From assembly GCA_014281115.1 (NCBI GenBank), contig JACONQ010000016.1, positions 1,860,001-1,924,000 of the forward strand: a stretch of 64,000 nucleotides of DNA. Direction: 5' to 3'. The translations under genes and the position numbers were made by a program. This document shows positions 1-10,273 of this stretch, one piece after another. Within the stretch, counting starts at the first letter, position 1, and each line of letters opens with the position of its first letter. Source of the stretch: Laburnicola sp. R22_1 (taxonomy: Eukaryota > Ascomycota > Dothideomycetes > Pleosporales > Didymosphaeriaceae). The notes beneath the pieces were generated by a model. The model saw only the letters and a list, made by a program, of their open reading frames with translations. It was not told where the DNA came from and did not search any database.

Positions 1-816
1 CAGGTATAGGCTGGGAAAGCTTCGACCTTAAATCATTTTGAAGATATTTAGCATGTTATGTAATATGTTCAGTATTCCCATTAGAAAGCGATAGACTGAT
101 GTATCCGGAACGTTCGAGGAATAACACTGAACGTAATGCCGAGTGAAGGCGCGCTTACTAGTTTCGTACTAGCCCGGGCGTCTATTAATAACTATCACGG
201 GATTACCTCGCTCTCAAGGTCGTTCATCAATTTTCTCTAGTCCACCACTCCTTATTGTGGATCCAATAAACATTTGTTACACATAAAACAGGTATTGAGG
301 GAAAATCAGCAGGGAGCTTCTGCAAGCTACCCGTGCATGTCGGCTCACGCACATCCACCCCCACTTTAATGTCTCTCCGCCACCTAAGCAAACAACAGAA
401 AGGCGAACGTGGCCTCGCGCAGTTAGCGTCTAGTAACGCAGAGACAGGGGCTTCTTGCGTCGTCCACAAGCGTGATCACCATAAACTTGGAAGTATCCAC
501 CTGGCGCCGGACGTTCTCAGTTCAGGCAATGCATTTCCCACACCTACGGGGGGACGTTTTGGTTTATTAATGCGGCTAGGTTGACATTTGGGGAATGACC
601 AGTCAACAAGGGTATGTAGCTCGAAAATTTTTATGGTTACACAAGGTGGGGATCTCTGCTTGATTCACACTGGGCGGACTTTGGCGCCAATATGCATGCA
701 GCAGCAAGCACATCAAATCTATGCGTGTTGCCACGCATTGGTCACAGCGGGCGCGGCAGCAAACACAGGTCTATTTTGGAGGTTCACGCTTCAAGGATTC
801 ACCTTCCTCAGTACAA
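1..816. other. Left-edge sequence without a supported gene
   Basis: Base composition is balanced and unlike the AT-rich repeats. A plus-strand frame stays open from about 333 to 833 apart from one TGA at 582-584, but it begins with GTG, has no recognisable domain and no convincing splice sites. A minus-strand open stretch (469-227) overlaps it and also lacks a convincing start. It may be decayed gene sequence or plain intergenic DNA; the hAT-type MITE that follows landed in it. Confidence 0.4.
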
Positions 817-824
817 CAAGTTTC

Positions 825-1306
825 CAGCGCTGACAACGTAGCGTAGTACGGTACAGTTAACCCTTATTGCTCTACGCTATAGCTTGTATAGGCGCTACGT
901 ACGTACAGAAGCCGCTAGAAATACTAGATTACGCCCTATAACTATAGTATAGCCTAAAAAGCTCTCTATAGGCTATAGGTGCTAAGCTCTTTCCTAATTA
1001 GGTAATTAGTAATTGTTATTTAGTGTTAAGGTTATTAAAAAGTTATCTTTTTAGAAGATTAACTACAATTTAAGCTTATACTACACTGAAAAGGGCAAAA
1101 AAAGGCTAAAAATACTAGTAGCTTTTTAAAATACTAAAAGGTTATATTAAAATCTTATAAAAAGGCTTTTATAAAGCTATAACTACGCTATAGAGCTATA
1201 TAAACTATAGCTATGCTATAGCCTAGGAGGCAGCTACGTACGTATGGCGTATAGGACGTACTATAGGACGTACTATTACGCGTAGTACGGTACGTTGTTA
1301 GCGCTG
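825..1306. mobile_element. hAT-type MITE with 8-bp target duplication
   Basis: This 482-bp AT-rich insert has terminal inverted repeats: positions 825-840 (CAGCGCTGACAACGTA) match the reverse complement of 1291-1306 with one G/A difference, and the next bases are rich in GTAC/TACG palindromes at both ends. It is flanked by CAAGTTTC (817-824) and CGAGTTTC (1307-1314), an 8-bp duplication with one transition. An 8-bp TSD and a CAG-start terminus are known traits of hAT elements. There is no transposase inside, so it is non-autonomous. The interior is dominated by CTATAG-like words. Confidence 0.75.
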
Positions 1307-1314
1307 CGAGTTTC

Positions 1315-1926
1315 AAGGATCGATCGATCCACAAACCGTGTGCCTATTTCCCAGCTAATGCATGAGGCTTGACAATGAAAGCGCCAATTGTTGCTACCTT
1401 CACGGGCCGCTTACCACTTCCCCGGCCGTCATCCAGTGCAATATATGTGGTACAACCGACAGCTCCAATAGTCGTATAACGCTAAGCCGTATCATCAAAG
1501 GACTACAGTAGCAGCTCTTAGCAGCAATCCTGGTTTCTTCACGCCAGCATACACGGAATGGCGTGTGCATGGACCTTTCTGGCTAAATATCGAAACTTTA
1601 GTCGACAATGGGAAGTGCTGTCTTGCCGACACCGGATCATATCGCATTACCAGAAACAGAGCTGCCTCATGGCAGCCCGTACCGCTGTCTTCATTTATCC
1701 GGACCCATTCTTGTACTACCGATTCTCATAGGTCGTTCTACTACGAGCTGAGTGACGCTTTTGGTGGTCTTTCAACAAGTGGTTTACCAGAGTCATGAAC
1801 ACAGATCAATTTGAACTTTAGCGTGCCATTGAGTTTTGCATGCTGACTATAGTTTTCTTCATCGTGCGCACCAGCATCAGGACTGCTTGGGCTTCAAGTT
1901 GACGCCCAACGAAGACAGGCCAACAG
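1315..1926. other. Intergenic region downstream of the unrecognised gene
   Basis: GC-balanced sequence between the MITE and the 3' end of the minus-strand gene at 1927. A plus-strand frame at 1565-1798 is open for about 77 codons but starts with GTG and has no recognisable domain. I see no repeat or RNA gene here. Confidence 0.4.
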
Positions 1927-3603
1927 CTATTCTATCGCCTGAGCAGGCTCCAGGACAACAATAGCTTTTGTGACAACAGATACACACTGCATATCTGCCT
2001 CCAAACAAGCGGCCACATAGTTCTTGTCTGTAGAACCCATGGAGAACTTGCCGCTGTAGACCGCAACATAAGCATGCTGTTCAGGACGTACAGGTTGGTA
2101 GACACGCTTTCCCCGCACCAACGCCGGCGACAAACAAAACTTGATGCGGACGTCACCAGCACCTAAGGTCGCATCATTTTCCTCGCGTGTCATCCATTCC
2201 TCATCGTAGGTTGCCCCAGCGCATGCCCAAAGGAGGTAAAAGCACTCGTTCAGCCGAGTCGGTAAGCACAATAGCTTGAACTTCATTGCTTCCTCGAACA
2301 GCTTTCCCACTGCAGACACATGGCTATTAGTGCCGTTAGGGTACCAGTACTGTGCACTTGGCAAAGGATTGGCAAAGAAGAATTCGAAGTGGCTGACGAG
2401 TCGCTTTTGCAAGGCTTCTGCTTCCTGAGGAAGCAATTCTTTCAAAAAGTCCTCCTCCTCGGATAGCTGTGTGCACCCAGCCAGATGGATCTTCTCCAAG
2501 TCCTCTTTGGAGTGTGCGCACGTTAGTTCTATGCCTCATCACAGCAGCCCTGGCGTACCTTTCACAACGACTAACTTGTACACCTTCTCCAGATTTCGGG
2601 GCGCCTCGTTAAAAAAGCCTGGAAAGGACGAGGTAAATACACATCGACAGATCAAGAGCCTAGCGTACGCTCTCATGATCATTTCGAGTTTAGTTGTCGC
2701 GAGGAACTCGCGAAATGCTTGGTCATAGTTGGACATACTACCGAGCAGCAAGTTCATGCTATCGCGGATACCATAGGTATCGTCAGTCTTGTCGGGCGGC
2801 GGAGAGAGCTCTATCGAGGGTGTGAACACTTGGTGGATTTCTTCTTGAAAGTGGGTCCATCCCTCATTTAACTTCTTTTGAGGGACCTGCTGAGGTAACT
2901 CCCTCTTTTTGGTAGGTCCGAGGATGGTGCTCATCATCTTGATGCTATCGCGGATACAAAAATGACGCGTCCATTCGTCGTTGAAAAAGCTCGGGCGAGG
3001 AAGGTCATCACGCAGACTTTGGGTCTCCTTCGATACTTGAAGTTCGGTATGGAGCGACGCCGGCTCAACGCGGCCATCCGTCTTTGGGCAAGTTGAGCTT
3101 AACGACTCATCTGCTTCTGCCTCGGAGCCACCAACAGCCTCGGTATGCGTTGAGTCATGATTGGGTTTACCAGAAGGTAAGCCTTGGGTCTGGTCAAAGA
3201 GAAGGTTGCTGGGCCCTGCTTCTTCCCGCTCTCCAAATGGTTCTTCCTGAGGTGTGTCTTTGTATTGCAGGGAAGAATCTGTGTCCACGGGTGGAGAAAG
3301 TGAAAGCTGGGCCTTGAAGAATCCCACCTGCTGAAGCTGATCCTCATTAGTAAGCGCGCGCAGAGCTGTGGTCCCTACTTCCAGCAGCTTCTGGTAGAAT
3401 TTCGCGGGGCTCTTAGGGTGAGTTTTCATCTTTTTTCTGAAGGTACTGTAAACAGAATCCGCGGTCCAATGGTCAACTTGGAGGGTGTCATTCATTTTCT
3501 GTGCAAAGACCTGACCATAGTTTTGCAACCCCACTTTCTTGATCTCGTCGGTGTCCACGAGAGCGTAGAAGAGCCCAATCTCGTCTTGATCGGGCACATG
3601 CAT
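1927..3603 (-). CDS. Hypothetical protein, two exons (about 540 aa)
   Basis: I do not recognise the family. Exon 1 is 3603-2559 and exon 2 is 2504-1927. The 54-nt intron (2558-2505) has donor GTACGC, an ACTAAC branch-type site and acceptor AAAG; it removes the tandem TGATGA at 2541-2536 and keeps the frame. The stop is TAG at 1929-1927. The start is the first in-frame ATG (3603-3601); the frame stays open upstream to about 3729 with plausible coding sequence, so an upstream start or exon is possible. The protein is polar and acidic in the middle, probably disordered, with flanking regions that look folded. An IRDS motif occurs twice, encoded by a 16-bp exact repeat (2756-2771 and 2942-2957). 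I see no signal peptide or transmembrane segment. It lies head-to-head with the Hsp70-like gene. Confidence 0.72.
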
Positions 3604-4321
3604 GTTGCAATCCAGTAACGCCTTTGCACCGTACGATAGCACAGGGTTTTGAAAAGATAGGCGAAAGAAAAGGCGGCCCTGACAAATTCTAGGGCTGAGA
3701 ATTTTTGAAAGCGGGAGATTGTAGTTCAAGTCCTGTCATAAAACCTACCAAAGCCGAAACGCGAGCGGCAAGCTGCAAGCTGATCATAAACGGCTGATCA
3801 CACCTGGGCACACTAGAACGCCACAAACGGATTCATTGGTTTAATGGCTTGACCCAAGCAACTAAACTGCATGATCCCGCAAAGTCGGTGTAGAGTGCTC
3901 GCCCCACGGCTTGAGGGGCGGACGCTACTGCGCTTCTAGTAAGCGCCTTCCCGGTGCGTCTCCAACTTTATTAAGTCCGTCACACGTGGAAAGTGGGACT
4001 GATGCAAGCAAGCGAGGATTATTTGCTTTTTCTGTATGTTTTACCTTGGGTGTGACCTGCGCTTTTGGCAAAGCATGGTGCCCCCCGATCGAACTCTGAC
4101 TCCGACATCAGAGGCACCGTACCATCGTATTCGCAAACTTGGATACTTCACACTAGAGCATGGTTCAACATACGCATTGCCGCTTACCTTTTGTCCAATC
4201 TGACAAAGAGAAGCTCAATCAGTGAATTTGCCGTCATCTTGTTGGTCCCTCTTTACTTCGAATTAGCCGTATCAGTACGGCATATGGGTGTCAAATCATA
4301 GCGCTGACTATATGTATAGGC
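3604..4321. promoter_or_regulatory. Shared divergent intergenic region
   Basis: This 718-bp region separates two divergently transcribed genes, so it should hold both promoters. A TATATGTATA run lies at about 4309-4318, just before the ATG at 4322, but it is so close that it may be 5' leader rather than a TATA box. Weak open frames on the plus strand (3911-4301) start with non-ATG codons or lack domains and were not called. Confidence 0.4.
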
Positions 4322-6711
4322 ATGGAATTCCCCATGGAGAATGAGCGGGGTCCTGCTCCTTCCCTCACCCCAGTCAACCATCACGCCGCAGGCGAGCTGA
4401 GAACCACAGAACTTTCAGCCTCCGCGTCAACCAGTAAACAATCCGAATATTACATCGCATGCGATTTTGGGGCGAACAAAACAGCCGTTGCATGCTGTGA
4501 CCCGACCGATACCGATGCGACGGGACTTCCGATTGTCCATTTCTACGACGAATGGCCGAATTCAGATAGGCCGTGGTGGCCAAGTGTCAGGACGGTGTGT
4601 AGCTACCCACGTCCAAGCGACAGTAAAGACGCTCGTCAAAGCCAGAATGAAGACGCGCGCGCACCGCCGGACCAATATGCATGGGGCAACTTCGTGGATA
4701 ATCATGAATCGTCGGAAAGGGTCACCATCCAAGGAATGAAGGTCCTCCTGGATAGGAATAACAACGAAGAGACAAAGATGTTGAAAGAAGATATACGCAG
4801 AAAAATGAAACCTCTTATTCGAAAAGGAATTGTAGAGAATGAAGAGGCGCTCATGCTGCGATTCGCGACAGAAGTATGGAAGCAGATAAAGCGCTATTGC
4901 GTTGATAGGCGCGGCATTCACCCGGGCAGTCGAATCCAGTATGTCTTCACGATTCCGAACCTGTTTGAGCATCACAAATTGCAGAATGTAATGATCAAGG
5001 CTCTGCAAGAAGCTGAAATGCCGAAGGGACCAGGGAGAGACTCCTACGATGTGTTCATGGTCTTGGAGTCCCGCGCGGCACTCCATCATGTCGTTCAGCA
5101 ATCCGAACTCCAAGTAAGATGTACAAACTTCCCCGAAATACCTGTGACTGACCCCGAACCCAAGGTTGGAACACGCGTTACCGTCGCGGACATCGGCGGT
5201 CTCACGATGGATCTGAGCACCTCGGACATACGCCTTGTGCAGCCGCCGAGAGTTGGCGACAACGTCGTACCTTCTGAAGGTGAGTGCGCTTACAATGGTA
5301 TTTAGAATTTATCATGACAAGTTTCAGGAAGCTTCTGCGGTATGAACAATGTCAATAACGCGCTTTGGGATCTTCTACTGCGAAGGGAGGATCTGCAGCC
5401 CAAAGTTGGGACCAAAGAAGATCTCGTTGATGCTCTGGTGGCTAAATTTGAGGAAAGAGTCAAGCGAGATATCCGAATTGACGGTTCGGACTATCAAAGA
5501 ATCCTCTCTACCCCGTATGATACAGCAATACTTGACGAGTAAGTCTTTAAAACCTGAACATGACATATTCGAACCTGACCTTGTGCAGAAAAGACCTTCG
5601 TGAGATTTTTGACCCGACATTAGTTGCTATTAGGGAATTTCTTCATGCTCATCTTGAGAAGGTCAGATCAACTGGAAGACAAAGCAATTGGGTCTTCTTG
5701 TCTGGTGGGGGCGCAGATTCTCCAGCTGTTCAAAATGCACTCGTCGAATTCATGAAAAGCTACAATGAACTTCACGACACCAATATCCGGCTTCAAATTC
5801 CGGACTCGAAGCGGAGGGAAGACAGACAACATACTGGCCGCCAGGAATCCTCATCTCGAGCTCAAGATGTTGTGAAAGGAGGAATACTGCAAGCCTTGGA
5901 CAAGCGCTTTGGCGAGCATCGGATTCCTGTTGTCAATGTCTACGCACTGATGCATGTTCCGCGTCAGAGCAAAGATGACAGCATTGCTGCCGGTTTCACA
6001 AAAAGTGAACATAAACAACTCGGCAAACGTGGGTATACGATGGGACTAGATGGGCACCAATACTACAAAGACCGTTTAAAGCAATTCGTAAAAAGAGCTG
6101 ACCCCAGATCATTGGTAAGTCAGTCTTCCGATCATCCTGATTCACAGCAAACTGATAACGCGTTTCATTGCTCAGTCGACCTTGGATTTTAACCTTCACT
6201 ACGACTATGAGAGTACGCACATCATAGATGTAGATCTAGACGAGGTGAATGCAAACGGCAAAAACAGCCCCTTCTTCATTGAAGAAGAGCTCTTTTGGTC
6301 ACAAGACCCTCTCCCGAGCTTGATCCATGTCGACGATGCTCGAAGAAAGGGTAAGACCCAACTCATGATTGCTACGTCTATTTAGGCTTACAGCAGGCTC
6401 TAGGGTGCTCCAAGCTCGGCGTTATGTCCTGGAACGCTACTCCACTCATACATAAGTCGAAGCCTTTCGAGATTCTCCCACAAGTTTCCACGAAACAAGG
6501 TTTAGTCTCTAAGAGAATGGGTAGATATTCCTTCAAATTTCGGCTGGAGTGTCGGAGCCATGACCGTGACCTATACTTCACGGCCTTCCATATCGAGTGG
6601 CCACAAGATGGCGAGGTTGAGCCTACATGCAGGGAGCAGGAGGTTATGGCGAAGACGTTTGGTGTCTCGTCACTGTTTCCCCCAGGCTACGCACATTGTC
6701 GGGAACATTAG
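4322..6711 (+). CDS. Hsp70/HSPA12-like ATPase, five exons (725 aa)
   Basis: Exons are 4322-5279, 5328-5538, 5589-6114, 6176-6350 and 6404-6711. Introns are 48, 50, 61 and 53 nt with donors GTGAGT, GTAAGT, GTAAGT and GTAAGA. Together the exons give 2178 nt with no internal stop. The actin/Hsp70-fold nucleotide-binding motifs are visible in order: phosphate-1 IACDFGANKT (about residues 45-54), phosphate-2 ADIGGLTMDLST (289-300), a SFCGMNNV segment (321-328) and the adenosine motif VFLSGGGADS (425-434). Conventional Hsp70 ends in EEVD after a classic substrate domain; this C-terminus does not, which fits the divergent HSPA12-type proteins common in filamentous fungi. It probably binds ATP in the cytosol, but its client is unknown. 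For the last intron, an acceptor at 6385 is also in frame but would give a 35-nt intron, so I prefer 6403. The gene shows no RIP-type stops although repeats begin about 200 bp downstream. Confidence 0.88.
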
Positions 6712-6907
6712 GTCCACTGTAGGTGCTTGCAGTGTTTAGACTTACTATTCTATCGGTTAAAATTATCAATTATACAATTTCTTATATTTAAATAAAAATA
6801 TAAAAAATATAAATAACCTTATACTAATAGTAAAAAGTTTTTAAGAATTGTAATACTATGATTAGGAAGACTTCGCACACTCTTGGTACACGGTTCGAAA
6901 GCTATTA
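6712..6907. other. AT-rich transition into the repeat block
   Basis: Composition drops sharply after the Hsp70-like stop codon. The stretch probably holds the 3' untranslated region and then low-complexity AT sequence up to the TA (6906-6907) flanking the first MITE. No gene is visible. Confidence 0.5.
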
Positions 6908-9005
6908 TTAGGAAAAATTTTGAGCGCGCGTGCGCACCTGTGGCACCTGGGCGGCTCTGCGCACGCCTGCGCACTAAAAGCGCTCTAAGCGCACCCATAA
7001 TACTACTTTTTTTTTAGCGTGCGCATGCGCAAGATTGCGCAAGGATGCGCACCTATGCCGCTAGTGCACCTAGGGCACATAGGGCACTTATAGCACCTAT
7101 GCTATTAAAATAATACTAATTAATTAGCAAATAAAGCTCTTTAATTGGCTAGAATATAAAAAAAGCTTAGTAAGCTACTTAGTAAGCTTTTAAAAAAAGA
7201 TTTCTTAAAGTATAAAGTTAAAGTCTCTTACTAGATAGTAATTACTAGTTAATATAATAGTACTAATTACTAGCGTATTATATAGAACTTTTATCTGACT
7301 CTAAATTCTATGTTTTATAGGCTTAAAAATAGAAAAAATTTAGTTTTATAATTATTTAAAAGAATTAGATTAGGCGAAAATTAGTGGCTTAGTAAAGAAC
7401 ACTATTTTAAAAAGTATAAACTTTAATAACTTTTTAACTACTTTATTTTTATTAAAACCTTTTTAAAATTTTATATACTATATTATTAGTAGTCGGCTTA
7501 TTAAACACCTTTTTAACCTATTTGTTTAGTTTAAGGTTAAAGTAGGTTAAGATAGAAGATTATTATATACTATGTATAGCACCTAATTCTAATTAAAAAC
7601 TAACCTTAAATATTATCTAATAATATAATAATAGTTTAAGTCTTAAACTTACTTACACTTTGCTTATACCCTATAAGCTTTTATTTATATAAGATTTACT
7701 TACGCTATATATAGCCTATCTAGATTATTACTATTAGTATTATTAACTATCTGCGCTTATATACCGCTTACGAAGCGTACTTACTTAGATAAGCTAACGC
7801 TACTATAATAGCTAGAAGAATCTTATAAATCTATATAACGCTTTTACTACACTAGAGCTTATTAATAAAAGCCTTATTATTTTTCTTTTACGTTCTCTAC
7901 TAGAGAATTCTATTACTAATAAAAAGTAATTATGCCTACTAGAGTAGGAATTTAACCTTGTAATTCTTTGTAAACTAGATAAGCTACCAACCTAACTAGT
8001 ATACTAGGACTACCTTATAGATAATTAAGTATATCTATTTCTCGCGCTAGATAAGTATCTAACAAATAGAATAAAACTCTAGTGTAGTTACCTTAAGGGT
8101 AGCGTTGCGAATCTTTAGCGTATACTCTTCAGCGTTAGCGAGTATATTAGTATTAGACAATTTAGAGTTAATGCTTAAGTAGATAGCAGAATATAGAGTA
8201 ATAGTGGGGGTTTTATTAAGGATAATCTTAATATGGTAATAGAGCGATAGTGTATTTAGTACGTGTCACCCTTATACCACTTATAAGAAATAGTACGTAC
8301 CTATTAATATATTAACTTGTGTTGTTTGCAACAATCTAGATAGCGAGTTTGTAATAATTAGGATAGTAGAGAAAGAATGACTTATAGCGTTGCCGCGCTA
8401 AAGTTTTATCCCTTCCCTAAAGTTCTAACTATGGCCTTTTTATAAATTAACTTTGTATGTAAAAGCTATGCGCGCTAAGACCGCTAAGTTTGCTTAGTAG
8501 TTTAAACGCCCTTTTTTTGTAATTATTACCTTTTTTACGCTCTTTTTAATTACTAAGCAGGGGGCTTTGCTTTTTTTATTATATTATTTAAGATGAAAGC
8601 CTTTGTCGTGCTACCCCTAGATAGTTAATATAACGCCACATATTATTAGTACTATATATTTATATAATAATATTACGTAATATATATAATAACTAGTAAA
8701 ATAAAGAGTTTTTATTAATTACTAACTAATTATGTAATGAAAATAGTATTTTTAAATTAAATAATTAAGGACTAGTATTTTGTCTATAAATCTATAAGAA
8801 AATTAAAATTATAGCTTTACTAGTAAAAAAGTTATAAAGCTTTAAAAAATTACTTAGTTAGACTATTCGTGTATATTTGCGTAAGTCTATATATATCTAC
8901 ACATTTCTAAGTATTTTTATGCTAGTAAATTACCTATACAAAAATATGCACAGATGCGTATATTCATATATAGTTAAGTAGCCTCTTTAGAAAAAACTTT
9001 CCTAA
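6908..9005. mobile_element. TA-flanked MITE, copy A (interrupted)
   Basis: The ends are TTAGGAAAAATTTT at 6908 and the reverse complement TTAGGAAAGTTTTT ending at 9005, with TA on both sides (6906-6907 and 9006-9007). The element is colinear with copy B (9067-15553) apart from an 1149-bp insert at 7492-8640; without the insert it is about 0.94 kb. It has no coding capacity. A TA target site suggests the Tc1/mariner superfamily. The left part keeps GCGC-rich repeats (TGCGCAC-type words) that are RIP-decayed in copy B, so copy A is the less mutated copy there. Confidence 0.7.
7492..8640. mobile_element. Non-autonomous insert inside MITE copy A
   Basis: It is absent at the same position in copy B. 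The insert is flanked by an 11-bp direct repeat, TATTATTAGTA (7481-7491 and 8641-8651). Its ends (GTCGGCTTATTAAAC and, reversed, TGTGGCGTTATATTAAC) form an imperfect inverted repeat. Several stretches (for example around 7492-7560, 7800-7860 and 7980-8005) resemble the non-coding flanks of pogo-3 near 45130-45190, 45680-45740 and 47730-47760, so it looks like an internally deleted relative. No transposase remains. Confidence 0.55.
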
Positions 9006-9897
9006 TAATAAGAATTTTAATATAGTATAATATTACTTATGTGTATTATTAAATTAACTACCTATACTAGGAAAAGTTTTAAGCGAGTATAAGTATCTAG
9101 GGCATCTAAGCAGTTCTAAGCACGCCTATACACATCTATGCACTAAATACGCTTAAAGCGCACTAGTAATACTACTTTTTTCTTAGTATATATATATGTA
9201 AGGTTATATAAAAATACGCACCTATACTACTAGTGTATCTAGGATACCTAGAGCACCTAGAGTATATAGAGCACCTATATTATTAAAATAATACTAATTA
9301 ATTAGTAAATAAAGCTCTTTAATTAGCTACAATTTAAAAAAAGCTTAGTAGGTAGCTTACTAAGCTTTTAAAAAAGATTTTTAAAGTACAAAGTTAAAGT
9401 CTCTTACTAGATAGTAATTACTAGTTAATATAATAGTACTAATTACTAGCGTAGTATATAGAACTTCTACCTAATCCTAAATTCTAGATTTTATAGGTTT
9501 AAAAATAGAAAAATATAGTTTTATAATTATTTAAAAGAATTAGATTAGGCGAAAATTAGTAACTTAGCAAAGAACACTATTTTCAAAAGGTTTAAAATTT
9601 AATAACTTTTTAACTACTTTATTATTATTATAAATTTTTTTAAATTTTTATACTATATTATTAGTACTATATATTTATATAATAATATTATATAATATAT
9701 ATAATAAGTAGCAAAATAAACAGTTTTTATTAATTACTAAGTAATTACGTAACAAAAATAGTGTTTTTAAATTAAGGAATTAAAGACTAATATTTTCCCT
9801 ATAAATACATTAAAAAATTAAAATTATAGCTTTACTAGTAAACAAGTTATAAAGGTTTAAAAAAATTACTTATTTAGGCTATTTGTGCACATCTGCA

Positions 9898-10213
9898 TGT
9901 CAGATATAGGGGTATTCTTGATAAGATGAGATGGGAAGTGGTATGGTTGATTGATTGATGTTTTTTCCTTGTTCTTCCTGGAGAAGCTTGGCTATCGCGA
10001 GGAGTATCTATCTAATGCCAAGACACACTAGTACTATTTGGGATAGTACAGGGGCAGTGCAAAACAGTGGTGCGCCGGCCTCTTTTAATTTCACAGTGAA
10101 AACACTGTGATTTACACTAATTGCTAGTGTGTATAGGCCATATAATTGGACACACCTATCCACCGTAATTTACAGTGAAATCACAGTGATTCACAGGGAC
10201 TGTCTATCTGACA
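9898..10213 (-). repeat. Copia-1 3' LTR
   Basis: 316 bp, TGTCAGATAT... to ...ATCTGACA on the plus strand. It keeps several CACTGTGA / TCACAGTGA motifs and is less decayed than its partner at 15101-15416. Confidence 0.88.
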
Positions 10214-10273
10214 CACCCCCTTAGCTTGGAACTATCCTAAGCTGGACCTAATTCTTCGCAACCGTACTATAGC

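Noticed and set aside
333..833. Plus-strand open frame as a gene
   Set aside because: It starts with GTG, contains a TGA, shows no domain, and runs into the MITE.
3604..3729. Non-ATG start (TTG at 3729) for the orphan gene
   Set aside because: Nuclear fungal genes rarely start with TTG. The first in-frame ATG at 3603 was used, with the caveat of a possible missing upstream exon.
4562..5113. 183-codon minus-strand open frame
   Set aside because: It is antisense to exon 1 of the Hsp70-like gene, whose motifs and splice sites are clear.
6351..6385. 35-nt version of the last Hsp70-like intron
   Set aside because: It is in frame but shorter than the other introns (48-61 nt); the acceptor at 6403 gives 53 nt and the same downstream frame.
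9040..9066. TSD or terminus of MITE copy B
   Set aside because: Comparison with the 7492-8640 insert shows this is the end of an older element that MITE B interrupted.
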